DNA of 64,000 nt from Eubacterium nodatum ATCC 33099 (GCA_000510425.1 AZKM01000029.1:65648-129647), one strand, 5' to 3'. Positions 27,324 through 35,879 are shown, numbered from the stretch's first letter. The notes: a model not told the origin generated them from the sequence alone. A program made the numbers and translations.

Positions 27324-28130
27324 TTACCGTAATTCTTCCTCATAGTATTCCCTGTCCTCATCTTTAAATACGTTAAAAATCACTCTCTCCATCTTGTTCG
27401 GGTTCTCCAAGAGCCAATCTGTTACTGTCTTCACTGCGATTTCTGCCGCACGTTTGTTCGGAAAGTTAAAAACTCCCGTGGAAATACAGCAGAAAGCCAC
27501 GGTCTTCAGTCCATTCTCCATACACATATCAAGTGTATTCCTGTAACAATCTGATAATTCTTTTTCCAGTTCCGGTGTCAATCTGTACTGCACGATAGGG
27601 CCTACTATGTGAATCACTTTCTTTGCCGGAAGGTTGTAGGCATCTGTCAGCATCGGCACTGCTGTCGGCTGCTCGTAATTTTTGCCATATTTCTTCCGCA
27701 GAGTTCGCATCTGCCTGTCACACTCTGCTCTAAGCTGTATTCCTGCAAATGTATGAATGCAGTTATCAATACAGGCATGCAGCGGAATAAGGCAGCCAAG
27801 CATTTGTGAATTTGCCGCATTCACAACAGCATCTACCGCAAGCCTTGTGATATCACCCTGCCATATGGAAATACAGCCTTTCATTACCGGAATATCCGAC
27901 AAACTGACAACTCCTTTTTCTTCCGCCCTGGCTACAAGATATTCATCCTGAGTCTTAACAATATTCTCATCTATATCTTTAGGCATGCGAATATTCATAA
28001 GTGAACGAAGAAGCCGTTTCTTTCCCTCTCTGTCCTTTGGTATTTCCAAATCTTTATATTCAACCGACTCTGCCTTGAATTCTTTTACCAGATAATCCAA
28101 GCGTTGCTCCTGCGTTACATTCTTCATCAT
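27324..28130 (-). CDS. Zinc-containing macrodomain protein-ADP-ribose hydrolase
   Basis: Start placed at the ATG at 28130, nine bases after AGGAG; the frame opens three codons earlier, too close to the ribosome site. The ~268-residue protein has a helical N-terminal region (about 1-85) and a macrodomain with GDITRLAVDAVVNAANSQMLGC. The GCxxxxHxCxxNxIH insert is typical of Zn-macro ADP-ribosyl hydrolases, and ISTGVFNFP is the second ADP-ribose loop. The family removes ADP-ribose from proteins. In some Firmicutes and fungi it pairs with a sirtuin and lipoylated carrier proteins, but none of those genes is here. It follows the sensor kinase gene with about 15 bases between and could share its transcript. 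Confidence 0.87.
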   Translation of the reverse strand: MMKNVTQEQRLDYLVKEFKAESVEYKDLEIPKDREGKKRLLRSLMNIRMPKDIDENIVKTQDEYLVARAEEKGVVSLSDIPVMKGCISIWQGDITRLAVDAVVNAANSQMLGCLIPLHACIDNCIHTFAGIQLRAECDRQMRTLRKKYGKNYEQPTAVPMLTDAYNLPAKKVIHIVGPIVQYRLTPELEKELSDCYRNTLDMCMENGLKTVAFCCISTGVFNFPNKRAAEIAVKTVTDWLLENPNKMERVIFNVFKDEDREYYEEELR

Positions 28131-28145
28131 ATTGATCATCTCCTC

Positions 28146-29486
28146 TCAATTTGCCATGAATGTCACAATAAAGAAACTCCCTTTCCCCTCTTCTGAAATA
28201 ATATCAAGCTCTGCGCTGTGCAAGTCAGCAATGTCTTTAACAAATGACAAGCCCAGACCCATTCCACTATTTATCAACTTGTTTCTTGAATCTCCGACCT
28301 GATAGAACCTATCCCAGATCTTAGTTAAATGATCCGGAGAAATTCCAATTCCATTATCAGACACTTTTAGAATAATCTTATCTTTGCTGCGTTCTAATAT
28401 GATTGATACTTTGTTTTTAGTAAACTTCAAGGCATTGCTGACCAAATTATCCAGCATTCTTATCAAAAGTAATTTATAACCCTTGACCCACAGATCGGGT
28501 TCGATAACCACCTCAAATTGAATAGAGAGTTCAGCCCACTTTCTTTCCTGCTCTCTGCAAAACTCCGAAACTAAATTTGAAAGTGATAAATTATCTAAAT
28601 CCGACCAATTTAATTGCTGAGTTTTTGATAATTCCAAAATTTGCTCCGTCATGTTTCTCATTAATTTTGCCTGCCGATTGATGACAGATAGTGACTCTTT
28701 AGACTCCGCAAGGCTGCCTGCATATTTCTCCCCGAACTCACTTTCGGCTAATATAACAGAAAGCGGGGTCCTCAATTCATGGGATACATTTTGATTAAAC
28801 TGTTTTTCTTTCTCAAAATTTGCCTGAACAGATGAGAGCATGTTGTTAAAGACATTGGTCAGCCGTACTGTTTCAGTATACGAATGCGTATAATCTGCCA
28901 AAACACGTTTTGTATAGTCTCGACTTTCTGTAATATCTTCTGCCATCTTCGTAACATCTCTTATGGGCAGAAATGCACGAGCTAAAATTCGTTTGCCTCC
29001 GAAAGCCATAACAACTATAGAAATCGGTGCAATTATGGCTAAGGATAATAAAAACAAACTCAGTTCCTTACTCAAACCTGACGCAGACCGGATTCCACGA
29101 ATCCACTTCCGTTCTTTTTCGTTGTAAACATCAAAATAGTAGAACTTTGATTGAGATGAACTATATTTAGATAATTTGCCTGATTCAAAAGAGGCATTCT
29201 CATCAAACCCCCTTGGCAATGAACCCTTCTCAAGCTTTTTATTATGATTATAGATGGCAAAATATGTGCCGTCTTCAAATGCCTCAAAATCCTCCATATC
29301 GGTGGATAACTCCATCGTTTCATGTTCAAGTTCATTTCGAGATAAGTGATCAGACCAAGCTCCTGATATAGTAAGTGCTGCACCAAACATCACAACAAAC
29401 AACAATGCGGCAAAAACGGTATACCACAGTGTTACTTTAGAAACTATAGAGCCCGGTTCAGACTTTTTCTTCGTTTTTGAAAACAT
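28146..29486 (-). CDS. Sensor histidine kinase
   Basis: A 446-residue kinase. Two membrane segments (about 20-42 and 155-175) flank a ~110-residue extracellular sensor. A HAMP linker follows, then HisKA with the phospho-accepting His in FNQNVSHELRTPLS. The ATPase domain has the N box (NLVSNALKF), the G1 box (DNGIGIS), the F box (WDRFYQ) and G2 (GMGLGLSFV). Its start overlaps the response-regulator gene by 29 bases, so the two proteins are made together. The signal is unknown. The neighbouring PepSY gene suggests an envelope or peptide stress theme. Confidence 0.92.
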   Translation of the reverse strand: MFSKTKKKSEPGSIVSKVTLWYTVFAALLFVVMFGAALTISGAWSDHLSRNELEHETMELSTDMEDFEAFEDGTYFAIYNHNKKLEKGSLPRGFDENASFESGKLSKYSSSQSKFYYFDVYNEKERKWIRGIRSASGLSKELSLFLLSLAIIAPISIVVMAFGGKRILARAFLPIRDVTKMAEDITESRDYTKRVLADYTHSYTETVRLTNVFNNMLSSVQANFEKEKQFNQNVSHELRTPLSVILAESEFGEKYAGSLAESKESLSVINRQAKLMRNMTEQILELSKTQQLNWSDLDNLSLSNLVSEFCREQERKWAELSIQFEVVIEPDLWVKGYKLLLIRMLDNLVSNALKFTKNKVSIILERSKDKIILKVSDNGIGISPDHLTKIWDRFYQVGDSRNKLINSGMGLGLSFVKDIADLHSAELDIISEEGKGSFFIVTFMAN

Positions 29487-30132
29487 AACCCATTTCCCTC
29501 TTAGTTTGAATAATTGATGGATTTTGCATTTTCTTTCGAATATTTTTGACTAAGACATCGATAATATTGGACTCTCCCTCGTAGTCAAAATCCCAAATAT
29601 GTTCTCTAATCTGCTCTCTGCTCAAAACAATATTAGGATGTCTCACTAAACATTCTAAGAGTTCATATTCCTTGGAGGTTAAATCAATCAGAACAGAGTT
29701 TGCGGTAACTGTCTTTTGGACAAAATCAAGGCAATAATCTCCAAAATGCACTGTACTGGTAAGGTTCTCCCTATTATCGCGCCTGAGCATAACCCTGATT
29801 CGAGCTAACAATTCATCAAACTCAAAGGGTTTAACCAGATAATCGTCTGCACCGGAATCCAAGCCTGTCACCTTATCCTGAATTGAATCCTTGGCAGTCA
29901 ACATTAGCACCGGGGTCTTTATTTGACGATTTCTCAGGTACTTCAAAACGCCTAAACCATCAAGCTTAGGCATCATAATATCCGAAATGATAACATCATA
30001 ATTCGACACTCTGATATAGTCCAGAGCTTCTTCACCATCATAAGCTGAATCAACACTATACTGTTGTGTCTTCAGCAGCTTCACAATGCTTCTGTTCAGA
30101 TCCGCTTCATCTTCGATAACTAATATCTTCAT
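29458..30132 (-). CDS. OmpR-family response regulator
   Basis: The start is the ATG at 30132 (MKILVIEDE), ten bases after GGGAG; the open frame upstream reads through a terminator and is not coding. About 224 residues: a receiver domain with acidic pocket EDE, phospho-acceptor Asp in VIISDIMMP, the conserved LTAKD Thr and the Lys of LVKPF, followed by a winged-helix DNA-binding domain (TSKEYELLECL, EGESNIIDVLVKNIRKK). It is the partner of the kinase gene it overlaps. ATG-anchored direct repeats ahead of the PepSY gene are candidate binding sites. Confidence 0.93.
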   Translation of the reverse strand: MKILVIEDEADLNRSIVKLLKTQQYSVDSAYDGEEALDYIRVSNYDVIISDIMMPKLDGLGVLKYLRNRQIKTPVLMLTAKDSIQDKVTGLDSGADDYLVKPFEFDELLARIRVMLRRDNRENLTSTVHFGDYCLDFVQKTVTANSVLIDLTSKEYELLECLVRHPNIVLSREQIREHIWDFDYEGESNIIDVLVKNIRKKMQNPSIIQTKREMGYVFKNEEKV

Positions 30133-30179
30133 AACACTTTTACTCCCGGTATGTTTCATAGTATTATACCATTTTATAC

Positions 30180-30218
30180 ACAAAATCTCGACCGGAAGTT
30201 TTCCGGTCGAGATTTTGT
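30180..30218 (-). terminator. Strong hairpin terminator between PepSY and response-regulator genes
   Basis: An 18-base-pair perfect stem (ACAAAATCTCGACCGGAA and its complement) with a three-base loop directly follows the PepSY stop codon. The 3' arm ends in a U-rich segment. It should largely separate PepSY transcription from that of the two-component genes. Confidence 0.75.
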
Positions 30219-30229
30219 ATGTTAATTGT

Positions 30230-30859
30230 TTAATCATCTTCAGTTTCAATTTCTTCCTGAGTGAAAATTCCTGTATTTGCGTCCAGTTCCGCTTCGATTT
30301 CTTTGTTACCTTTAACTATGCTGATCTCGTATACAATGACATTATCATCGACATCTAATTTCAATTTTTTAATCGTTGCCTTACGGTACTTTGCTTTAAC
30401 TTTACTTTCCGCCTTGGATAAATCAATTTTCGGTTTAGCATTTATCAGCAGCTTATCCTCAACATCCAGACTCAAGTCCTTGGTTTCAACCTTCAAAACT
30501 TTTCCTGTCCGGCGGTCAATTTTAATTTCCTTCTCATTTTTACCATCAAGGATAATGATTTCAAAGACGGATTTTCCATATTCAACATCCCGTTCATAAC
30601 CGATGACTTGTCCCTTTTTTGATTCTTTAAGAGCTTTCTTTTTAGCTTGTTTAACAGTCAACAATGTAACTTTTTTAGCATCAGATATCGAAGATGAATC
30701 TTTTTCCTTAGTTTTCTCAACTGTTGATGCAGTGTCTGATGAAGTATTTTTGTTATTCTTTTTAGCATTCATGAATGCTAATACCGACACCACGGCAGCA
30801 ATAGTGAGTGAAATAGCTATAACTGTTACAAACGCTTTTTTCTTAGGTATCTTTTTCAT
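30230..30859 (-). CDS. Membrane-anchored PepSY-domain protein
   Basis: A 209-residue protein with an N-terminal membrane anchor (about residues 8-28), a Ser/Thr/Asp/Lys-rich linker, and two PepSY domains. The first spans ~70-130 (VKQAKKKALKESKKGQVIG...INPKTGKV-like IDRRTGKVL). The second spans ~145-209 (DLSKAESKVKAKY...YEISIVKGNKEIEAELDANTG). PepSY domains are found in propeptides of extracellular proteases and in stand-alone envelope proteins thought to inhibit proteases. The gene lies just upstream of a two-component system. Short direct repeats ahead of its start suggest that system controls it. Confidence 0.85.
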   Translation of the reverse strand: MKKIPKKKAFVTVIAISLTIAAVVSVLAFMNAKKNNKNTSSDTASTVEKTKEKDSSSISDAKKVTLLTVKQAKKKALKESKKGQVIGYERDVEYGKSVFEIIILDGKNEKEIKIDRRTGKVLKVETKDLSLDVEDKLLINAKPKIDLSKAESKVKAKYRKATIKKLKLDVDDNVIVYEISIVKGNKEIEAELDANTGIFTQEEIETEDD

Positions 30860-30916
30860 TATTCTTTCCTACTTTCTTTCAAATATAGTTATCAAGTTCT
30901 TCTTGATGGTTTTATC

Positions 30917-30950
30917 TTAAATGAGAAAGATGAATCTAAAATGAATAGAA
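30917..30950 (-). promoter_or_regulatory. Candidate OmpR-type direct-repeat operator of the PepSY gene
   Basis: Three related units (AATGAGAAAG, GATGAATCTA, AATGAATAGA on the plus strand) recur at about one helical turn, 60 bases before the PepSY start. Direct repeats of this spacing are the usual target of OmpR-family regulators. The rest of 30860-31163 holds no gene I can support. Confidence 0.4.
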
Positions 30951-31163
30951 AATATTTTTTTACCTATGAAATCAAGCTCTACCCAAAGTGGTATATTTAT
31001 ATGATGGCGTGCTCAGGCTTACACCACCGTCTTCGTGTCTTAGAACAATAATCCCTCTGTCTCAAAAGAATCTTGTTTAATATGTAATTTCGGCCTAAAC
31101 CTTTGCCTTTTGCAAACAAAGATAAATCTTTGATGTAGTAATACTTCAATGAGCAATCTCCTT

Positions 31164-31604
31164 CTATCGCTTGGTCCTGGCACCAACAATATGTAATTCT
31201 TTTTTATCTGGATCGTACTCTGCGACCTTAATCTTTCCAAGCAGGTGTTTATTGGTTCTAAAATAGTATTCAGCCAGGCTCTCTTGCCTTTTAGGATGAT
31301 AGGATTTCAACATTACGATATACTTTTCAAAGCTTTCCGGCAAAAAAGTAAGATAAAACGCCGCCTCGTTTGTGGATCCCATCTTTGCGCTTGGCACATT
31401 TCCAGTCTCAGTCCACGTATAACATTTGCATTCAATTGCGATGGTGCCAGCCTCATCCACGATATCAAACTTGTGCTCTTTTGCAGGATCACCTATAGGA
31501 ATTTTCTTTTCCAACTCAAAAGACTTTTCATAGTGCTCCTGAAACCACTCTTTGACTTGCCTTTGAAAGATAGCACCGTTTCTTGGATTATCTGAATTGC
31601 TCAT
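31164..31604 (-). CDS. Small PD-(D/E)XK-like nuclease-fold protein
   Basis: Start placed at the ATG at 31604, seven bases after AAGGAG and one base after the upstream stop. The 146-residue protein has a helix with a conserved-looking Glu/Gln (GAIFQRQVKEWFQ), then KFDIVDEAG...TIAIECKCY. That is the D-x(n)-E-x-K core of restriction-endonuclease-fold proteins (FDIVD and ECK). The remainder is basic and mixed alpha/beta. Function is unknown; a restriction or repair role is possible. It is coupled to the short frame upstream and sits at the edge of the AT-rich accessory island. Confidence 0.6.
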   Translation of the reverse strand: MSNSDNPRNGAIFQRQVKEWFQEHYEKSFELEKKIPIGDPAKEHKFDIVDEAGTIAIECKCYTWTETGNVPSAKMGSTNEAAFYLTFLPESFEKYIVMLKSYHPKRQESLAEYYFRTNKHLLGKIKVAEYDPDKKELHIVGARTKR

Positions 31605-31605
31605 C

Positions 31606-31854
31606 TCACTGCTCCTTATCCATTGCTTCAACCAGCTTCTTTTCAAATTCCCGAAGCTGTGCATACTGGTCGTTCAAAATCCTAAGCATGTCCTCATCTG
31701 CCATATCTTCCGGTATACTTACATGGCTGGTAATAAAAGGACATCTCCACTGCCAGTTTTCCTTCTGCTGCTTTGACGGGAAGTGCTCATTAATCCGTTC
31801 ACATATGTCTTTCAAATCATCCGGGATATTTTTTGCACTAAGTGCCAGTTGCAT
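31606..31854 (-). CDS. Short frame, probable C-terminal remnant of a nuclease-like protein
   Basis: 82 codons from the first ATG, with no convincing ribosome site. Protein-like sequence continues in the same frame upstream of the ATG (…VELSINSTGKSVYMQLALSA) without a start codon and runs back into the TfoX-like gene. This looks like the tail of a larger gene cut by recombination. The NWQWRCPF...FEKKLVEAMD layout resembles the C-terminal end of PD-(D/E)XK-family nucleases, but I am not sure. Its stop is one base before the next gene's start, so translation could still be coupled. Confidence 0.45.
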   Translation of the reverse strand: MQLALSAKNIPDDLKDICERINEHFPSKQQKENWQWRCPFITSHVSIPEDMADEDMLRILNDQYAQLREFEKKLVEAMDKEQ

Positions 31855-31912
31855 ATAAACTGACTTTCCAGTGCTGTTTATACTAAGCTCGACAAACTGA
31901 AGCTTGTCTGTC

Positions 31913-32227
31913 TCATTTAGCTTTCTTAGGTTTCTTTTCGGGCAGTTCCGTATACATACCTTCTAGTAGTTCTGTAATCAAATCCGTATCCTCAAATCTG
32001 TCGAATACATGCATCAATGTCTTTGAACCTTCATAGGGATAGCGCAATTCTGAATCTGCAAGAAGTTTATCAGTTGTCGGCGTTCTCTTCAGAAACAGTT
32101 CATTATCACAAATATCACCTATCAGTCTGCCATTGAGGTATACAAGATATCCGCCCATCATGGATTTTATGACAATATCACCTGCTGCGGAAAAAACCTC
32201 ACGAACAAATTCGTTAAATTCATTCAC
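31913..32227 (-). CDS. TfoX/Sxy N-terminal-domain protein
   Basis: I use the GTG at 32227, eight bases after AAGGAGG; the frame opens at an upstream TTG that overlaps the ribosome site. The ~104-residue protein matches the TfoX N-terminal domain: an SMMGGYLVYLNGRLIGDICDNELFLK core and a C-terminal helix, then a Lys/Pro tail. In proteobacteria TfoX controls competence. In Firmicutes the small stand-alone versions have no known role. It lies in the accessory island. Confidence 0.75.
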   Translation of the reverse strand: MNEFNEFVREVFSAAGDIVIKSMMGGYLVYLNGRLIGDICDNELFLKRTPTTDKLLADSELRYPYEGSKTLMHVFDRFEDTDLITELLEGMYTELPEKKPKKAK

Positions 32228-32291
32228 TATGATTACCTCCTTCAAATTAAAATATTCCTTACTTTATGGCACACTCTTTCCCTATTTATCC

Positions 32292-32720
32292 TCAAAATCT
32301 TAGCAATCCATTTTCATCAAATTGAAAATTTGGACCCCATACAACTTCCCAATAATATCCATCTAAATCCGAAAAATATGCGTGATATCCACCCCAAAAA
32401 ACTTCCTGTGCCTCTTTTACAATTTTTCCACCTGCTTTTCTTACTAATTCAATTACAGTATCTACATCTTCTTTATGTTCAACATTGTAGGCTAATGTAA
32501 TTCCTGAAAATCCGTTTCCTTTTGGTGGATTATTTTCATCAATATCTTTTGCTAATTGTTCCAAAGGAAATAGTTCAAACTTTGTTTCCGGAGTATCAAA
32601 AAAGCATGCTGGCGGATTACTTTCTCTACAATCAGTCTTATATCCCAAACCATCTCTATAAAACTTGATTGACCTTTCCATATCTTTAACACCTAAACAA
32701 ATACAAGTAATCTTGTTCAT
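32292..32720 (-). CDS. VOC-family (glyoxalase/bleomycin-resistance-like) protein
   Basis: 142 residues with the paired beta-alpha-beta-beta-beta layout of the vicinal-oxygen-chelate fold: VKDMERSIKFYRDGLGYK at the N-terminus and YHAYFSDLDGYYWEVVWGP at the C-terminus, the latter holding the usual Glu metal ligand. Members include glyoxalases, dioxygenases and antibiotic-binding proteins. The substrate of this one cannot be told. It stands next to a HEAT-repeat gene in the island. Confidence 0.8.
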   Translation of the reverse strand: MNKITCICLGVKDMERSIKFYRDGLGYKTDCRESNPPACFFDTPETKFELFPLEQLAKDIDENNPPKGNGFSGITLAYNVEHKEDVDTVIELVRKAGGKIVKEAQEVFWGGYHAYFSDLDGYYWEVVWGPNFQFDENGLLRF

Positions 32721-32746
32721 CGTTACCTTGTATGAATTCTAATTTG

Positions 32747-33364
32747 TCATACGATCAATTTACTTGCCAACTTGTAAACTTGTTTAATCTCTTTACTTTC
32801 TAATTTCCAGCTATCAAGCTCAATTTTAATCAACTCTGGAAATTTCTTACTAATATCCCTTAAAGCATTTCCAACCGATTTTCTTACATATTCGCTTGCA
32901 TCTTCTTTTAAGTTGGCAATTCTTTCAATAGCTTCATTCGGCTTTTCCTTGAAATATGGTCTACTTGTCCATATTCTTAATCCCTCCGTAACAGCTCTCC
33001 TTGTATTAGGATTATTGTTTTTTAACCATTCATCAATTATTGGAAGTGCTTTTTCATATCCTATTTTCTTGCAAAATTCATCAAATGCCTTCGCCAATAC
33101 TTCCTGAACTCTCCAATTGTAATCTTTGGAAACTTCATCTCTCATAAATGCTAAAATACCATCTTGTTCTGATAAATATCCAAAAAGAAATACACCGTAC
33201 ATTCTTACTTGATAGGCATCAGATTTATATGCTAAAAATGCCAAATTCTTAACATATTCATTATCATTAAATTTATAATCGGTTAAGGCTCTTTTCTCTT
33301 CCTCTTTGAAACCATTTTCTATCAAAGAAAATTCTTTTTCCAAATTCACAATATATTCTTTCAA
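32747..33364 (-). CDS. HEAT-repeat DNA-alkylation-repair-like protein
   Basis: 205 residues, almost all helical, with HEAT-like units (YQVRMYGVFLFGYLS, NWRVQEVLAKAFDEFC, NPNTRRAVTEGLRIWTSRPYFK, SEYVRKSVGNALRDISKKFPEL). This is the pattern of the AlkD/AlkC-like DNA alkylation repair superfamily. It starts with TTG at 33364, nine bases after GGAGG. Bacterial AlkD enzymes excise alkylated bases. Whether this short relative keeps activity is unknown. Confidence 0.7.
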   Translation of the reverse strand: MKEYIVNLEKEFSLIENGFKEEEKRALTDYKFNDNEYVKNLAFLAYKSDAYQVRMYGVFLFGYLSEQDGILAFMRDEVSKDYNWRVQEVLAKAFDEFCKKIGYEKALPIIDEWLKNNNPNTRRAVTEGLRIWTSRPYFKEKPNEAIERIANLKEDASEYVRKSVGNALRDISKKFPELIKIELDSWKLESKEIKQVYKLASKLIV

Positions 33365-33397
33365 GCAGCCTCGCCTCCTCTCAAAATGCCTATTTGT

Positions 33398-33685
33398 CTA
33401 CACCGCTTTAATCTTCTCATTTATCAATTCAATAAATGCTATCACAGTAGCTCCTATCATAGGAAGCCCATAGGGACTTAATAAAAATCCGATAATAAGT
33501 GCTTCTATTGCTGCTTTTGGATTGTGTAACATAAAGAATGAACCAAATGCCACAAACACACAGATTGTCATTATGATATACAGTAACGCCGTTCCTATAC
33601 TAAGCAGGAATGTTAAAAAGGCAGTAAGGATACTCAGCAGCAAGCTGATTGGAAATAAGATTATTTTTATTATCCATCTCATCAT
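33398..33685 (-). CDS. CD1845-family small membrane protein (conjugative element marker)
   Basis: 95 residues with two or three membrane segments and the pattern RWIIKIILFPISLLLSILTAFLTF, then LSPYGLPMIGATVIAFIELINEKIKAV. I recognise this as the CD1845 family found in conjugative transposons of Clostridioides and related Firmicutes. Its role in those elements is not known. No integrase, relaxase or T4SS gene accompanies it here, so it is probably a relic of a once larger element. Confidence 0.7.
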   Translation of the reverse strand: MMRWIIKIILFPISLLLSILTAFLTFLLSIGTALLYIIMTICVFVAFGSFFMLHNPKAAIEALIIGFLLSPYGLPMIGATVIAFIELINEKIKAV

Positions 33686-33783
33686 TTCTTATTCCTCACT
33701 TCCCAATTCATACTTTGTATCAACGCTATGCTCTCCGTATGAGAATAATTGTCCAAACCATTATATTAAAATTAAAAATCAAA

Positions 33784-34610
33784 TTAACAGCACCATACCT
33801 CAACCTTATTATCGAAATAATCACTAACACTTTTGTACAAAGTTGTTTTTTTAAGAAGTTCTTCATTAAATGAGCCTCTTAACACCGAAGATATTTGCTT
33901 TTCATTTACGGAATTCTTACTACATCTCTTATCACAAATAACTTTAAATAATAAAATGAAATCATGTCCATTAGTAATATCTAGCATATTATCCGTATTT
34001 TGATATGATAAATTATTGATAATATCTATAAAATTAATAGGTTTACCTGAATTCAATTTTTTTAGTTGTTCAATGAATTTATCCTCATTCATTTTAGATT
34101 CATCATCAATTATAGGTTGAAAAGATAGTCCTTTGAAATTTATTTTCATTTTGTTTTCTTCATTATATTTTCTTACTTGACTAACTTTAAGCAATTCAGT
34201 TAATATATGTTCTTTCAGCTTATGAGGTTCCATTTCCCCATCGTAAAATTCATAATATATGCCATTAAATGCTTTATCAAATTGTGTGATCATCATTTCT
34301 AAGCAACATCTGTCAAAAAAAATATTTTCTCGCCTTTGGGAGCATTACAATAATCCTTATCTCTTATACCAATCACTCTAGAACTACAAATAATTTTTGA
34401 TTGAACAATCTCCTCAACACCTTTTTTACCTGAAAATGATTCATAAATCGTAACATTGCTATTTAAATATCTCCTTAGAAATTTGATATCATCTTCTCCT
34501 TCAACAACAACATATACATTCTCCTTATTAATATCTGCTGCTAACAACAATTTTATATCTGAGATAATGCTATCTTTTGTCAAATTAGTTTTAATCGAAT
34601 TAGTTCCCAT
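33784..34610 (-). pseudogene. Frameshifted DUF4435 (AriB-like, TOPRIM) effector of a PARIS-like system
   Basis: Two frames together form one ~275-residue protein. The first (34299-34610) has the TOPRIM-like start YVVVEGEDDIKFLRRYL and GIRDKDY, then stops. The second (33784-34296) opens at MMITQFDKAF. A run of eight T (A on plus, 34315-34322) precedes the break. One more T would join the frames into EKIFFFDRCCLEMMITQF, which restores the family's D-x3-LE element. DUF4435 proteins are the effectors paired with AAA ATPases in the PARIS anti-phage system. As written the effector is inactive, unless slippage or phase variation at the homopolymer restores it. A base-calling error is also possible. 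Confidence 0.65.
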
Positions 34611-35847
34611 ACATTTCTCCTAAATCAATCTGAATGTCCCAATGATTATTTATTATTTGAGGAGAATGTGTTGCAACAGTAACTTTGAACTTCTTTTTTT
34701 CAGCTATTCTTAATAAATCATCCAAAAATCTCAATTGCCATTCAATATGCAGAGAAATTTCAGGTTCGTCAATCAATAAGTGAATGTTCTTATCACTTTC
34801 AAATATTAACTCATAAAATAATATTATTTCTTGTTTTTCTCCAGAAGAAAGTTGATCTAGTCTTATTTGCTCATCTGTATTTGATTTGAATACTACAATT
34901 CCCTCATCTCTAGAAATTCTTATATCTTTAAATTTAAGCCTAGAATTTATAATATCAGTAAATAAATCTAATTGTTCTATTAGTTCTTCAAAAACTTTGT
35001 ATTTTTTTTCAAAATCACTAAAGTATACCTTTAAAGCCTTTGAATGCTCTTCTAAAAATTTTACTTGTTTTCCAAGTATTTTTATGTCAGAAATATTATA
35101 TTTATTTAATTTTTCGAATTTCTCATTCATGTACTTTAGATAATCAGTATATTCTTCCTTTGTTATTCCCTTTTTGGTTTCAAATAGTCTATTCGGATAT
35201 GAACTATCTAATTTATTTGCTTCAGATGAGTAGATACTAGAAACGATATTTATCTTTTTCTTAAATTGTTCTGGCAATTCATCAATAACATTTACAGTCT
35301 GTCTTTCATTTCTTCCATGAACTCGTTCTCTTATAAGACGCTGTTCCCTTATAAATTTGGTCTCACCAGAGTAATTTTTAACCTTTTCTCTTAATTTTAC
35401 AAATTCAATGTTCGGAATTCCAATTTCCTCATCAATGTAGTTATTTTGGATATAACTTTGGATTATATCATCTTTACTAATAATCTCATCTGTTCGTCTA
35501 TCAATCCACTTAGATTCATCTATTCTATAATAGAATTTTCTAAATCTTCTTATAATTTCATCCTGTAAATCTTTAACATTTATTACTAACCCATTTATTA
35601 TTATTTCTTGATCTTTTTTTTCAATAGAAATTGGTTTATCATCTATATTTGAAAAAAATGATATTTTTTCGTAATCTAATCTACTGAAGAACATTATATC
35701 AAGTGAGTAAAATGCATCTATTGATTTTAAAATGGTAGATTTTCCAAAACCATTTGGACCAGTTATTATTGTAACACCCCCCTCTTTTAATTCTATTTGA
35801 TAATCAAATATACCAAACAACTTTTTATAAACTATTCTACTTAACAT
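34600..35847 (-). CDS. AriA-like AAA/ABC-type ATPase (PARIS or OLD-like defence)
   Basis: A 415-residue ATPase with Walker A GPNGFGKST near residue 30, a long coiled-coil-like middle (about 100-310), signature LSSGEKQ, Walker B HLLIDEPEISLH and H-loop VATHSPQII. This SMC/OLD-like arrangement directly followed (11-base overlap) by a DUF4435 gene is the layout of the two-gene PARIS system. There AriA holds AriB until a phage anti-restriction protein triggers release. OLD-family nucleases and other AAA-15 pairs are alternatives. The gene has a good AAGGAG site and is much more AT-rich than its rlmD neighbour, consistent with transfer. Confidence 0.75.
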   Translation of the reverse strand: MLSRIVYKKLFGIFDYQIELKEGGVTIITGPNGFGKSTILKSIDAFYSLDIMFFSRLDYEKISFFSNIDDKPISIEKKDQEIIINGLVINVKDLQDEIIRRFRKFYYRIDESKWIDRRTDEIISKDDIIQSYIQNNYIDEEIGIPNIEFVKLREKVKNYSGETKFIREQRLIRERVHGRNERQTVNVIDELPEQFKKKINIVSSIYSSEANKLDSSYPNRLFETKKGITKEEYTDYLKYMNEKFEKLNKYNISDIKILGKQVKFLEEHSKALKVYFSDFEKKYKVFEELIEQLDLFTDIINSRLKFKDIRISRDEGIVVFKSNTDEQIRLDQLSSGEKQEIILFYELIFESDKNIHLLIDEPEISLHIEWQLRFLDDLLRIAEKKKFKVTVATHSPQIINNHWDIQIDLGEMYGN

Positions 35848-35879
35848 TTTAATTATCTCCTTTTATTATTTTATAGTAA

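Noticed and set aside
30133-30249. N-terminal extension of the response regulator
   Set aside because: The extra codons lie over a perfect terminator hairpin, and the internal ATG at 30132 has a proper ribosome site.
31040-31240. 66-codon minus-strand frame overlapping the PD-(D/E)XK-like gene
   Set aside because: Overlaps a better-supported gene in another frame and has no ribosome site.
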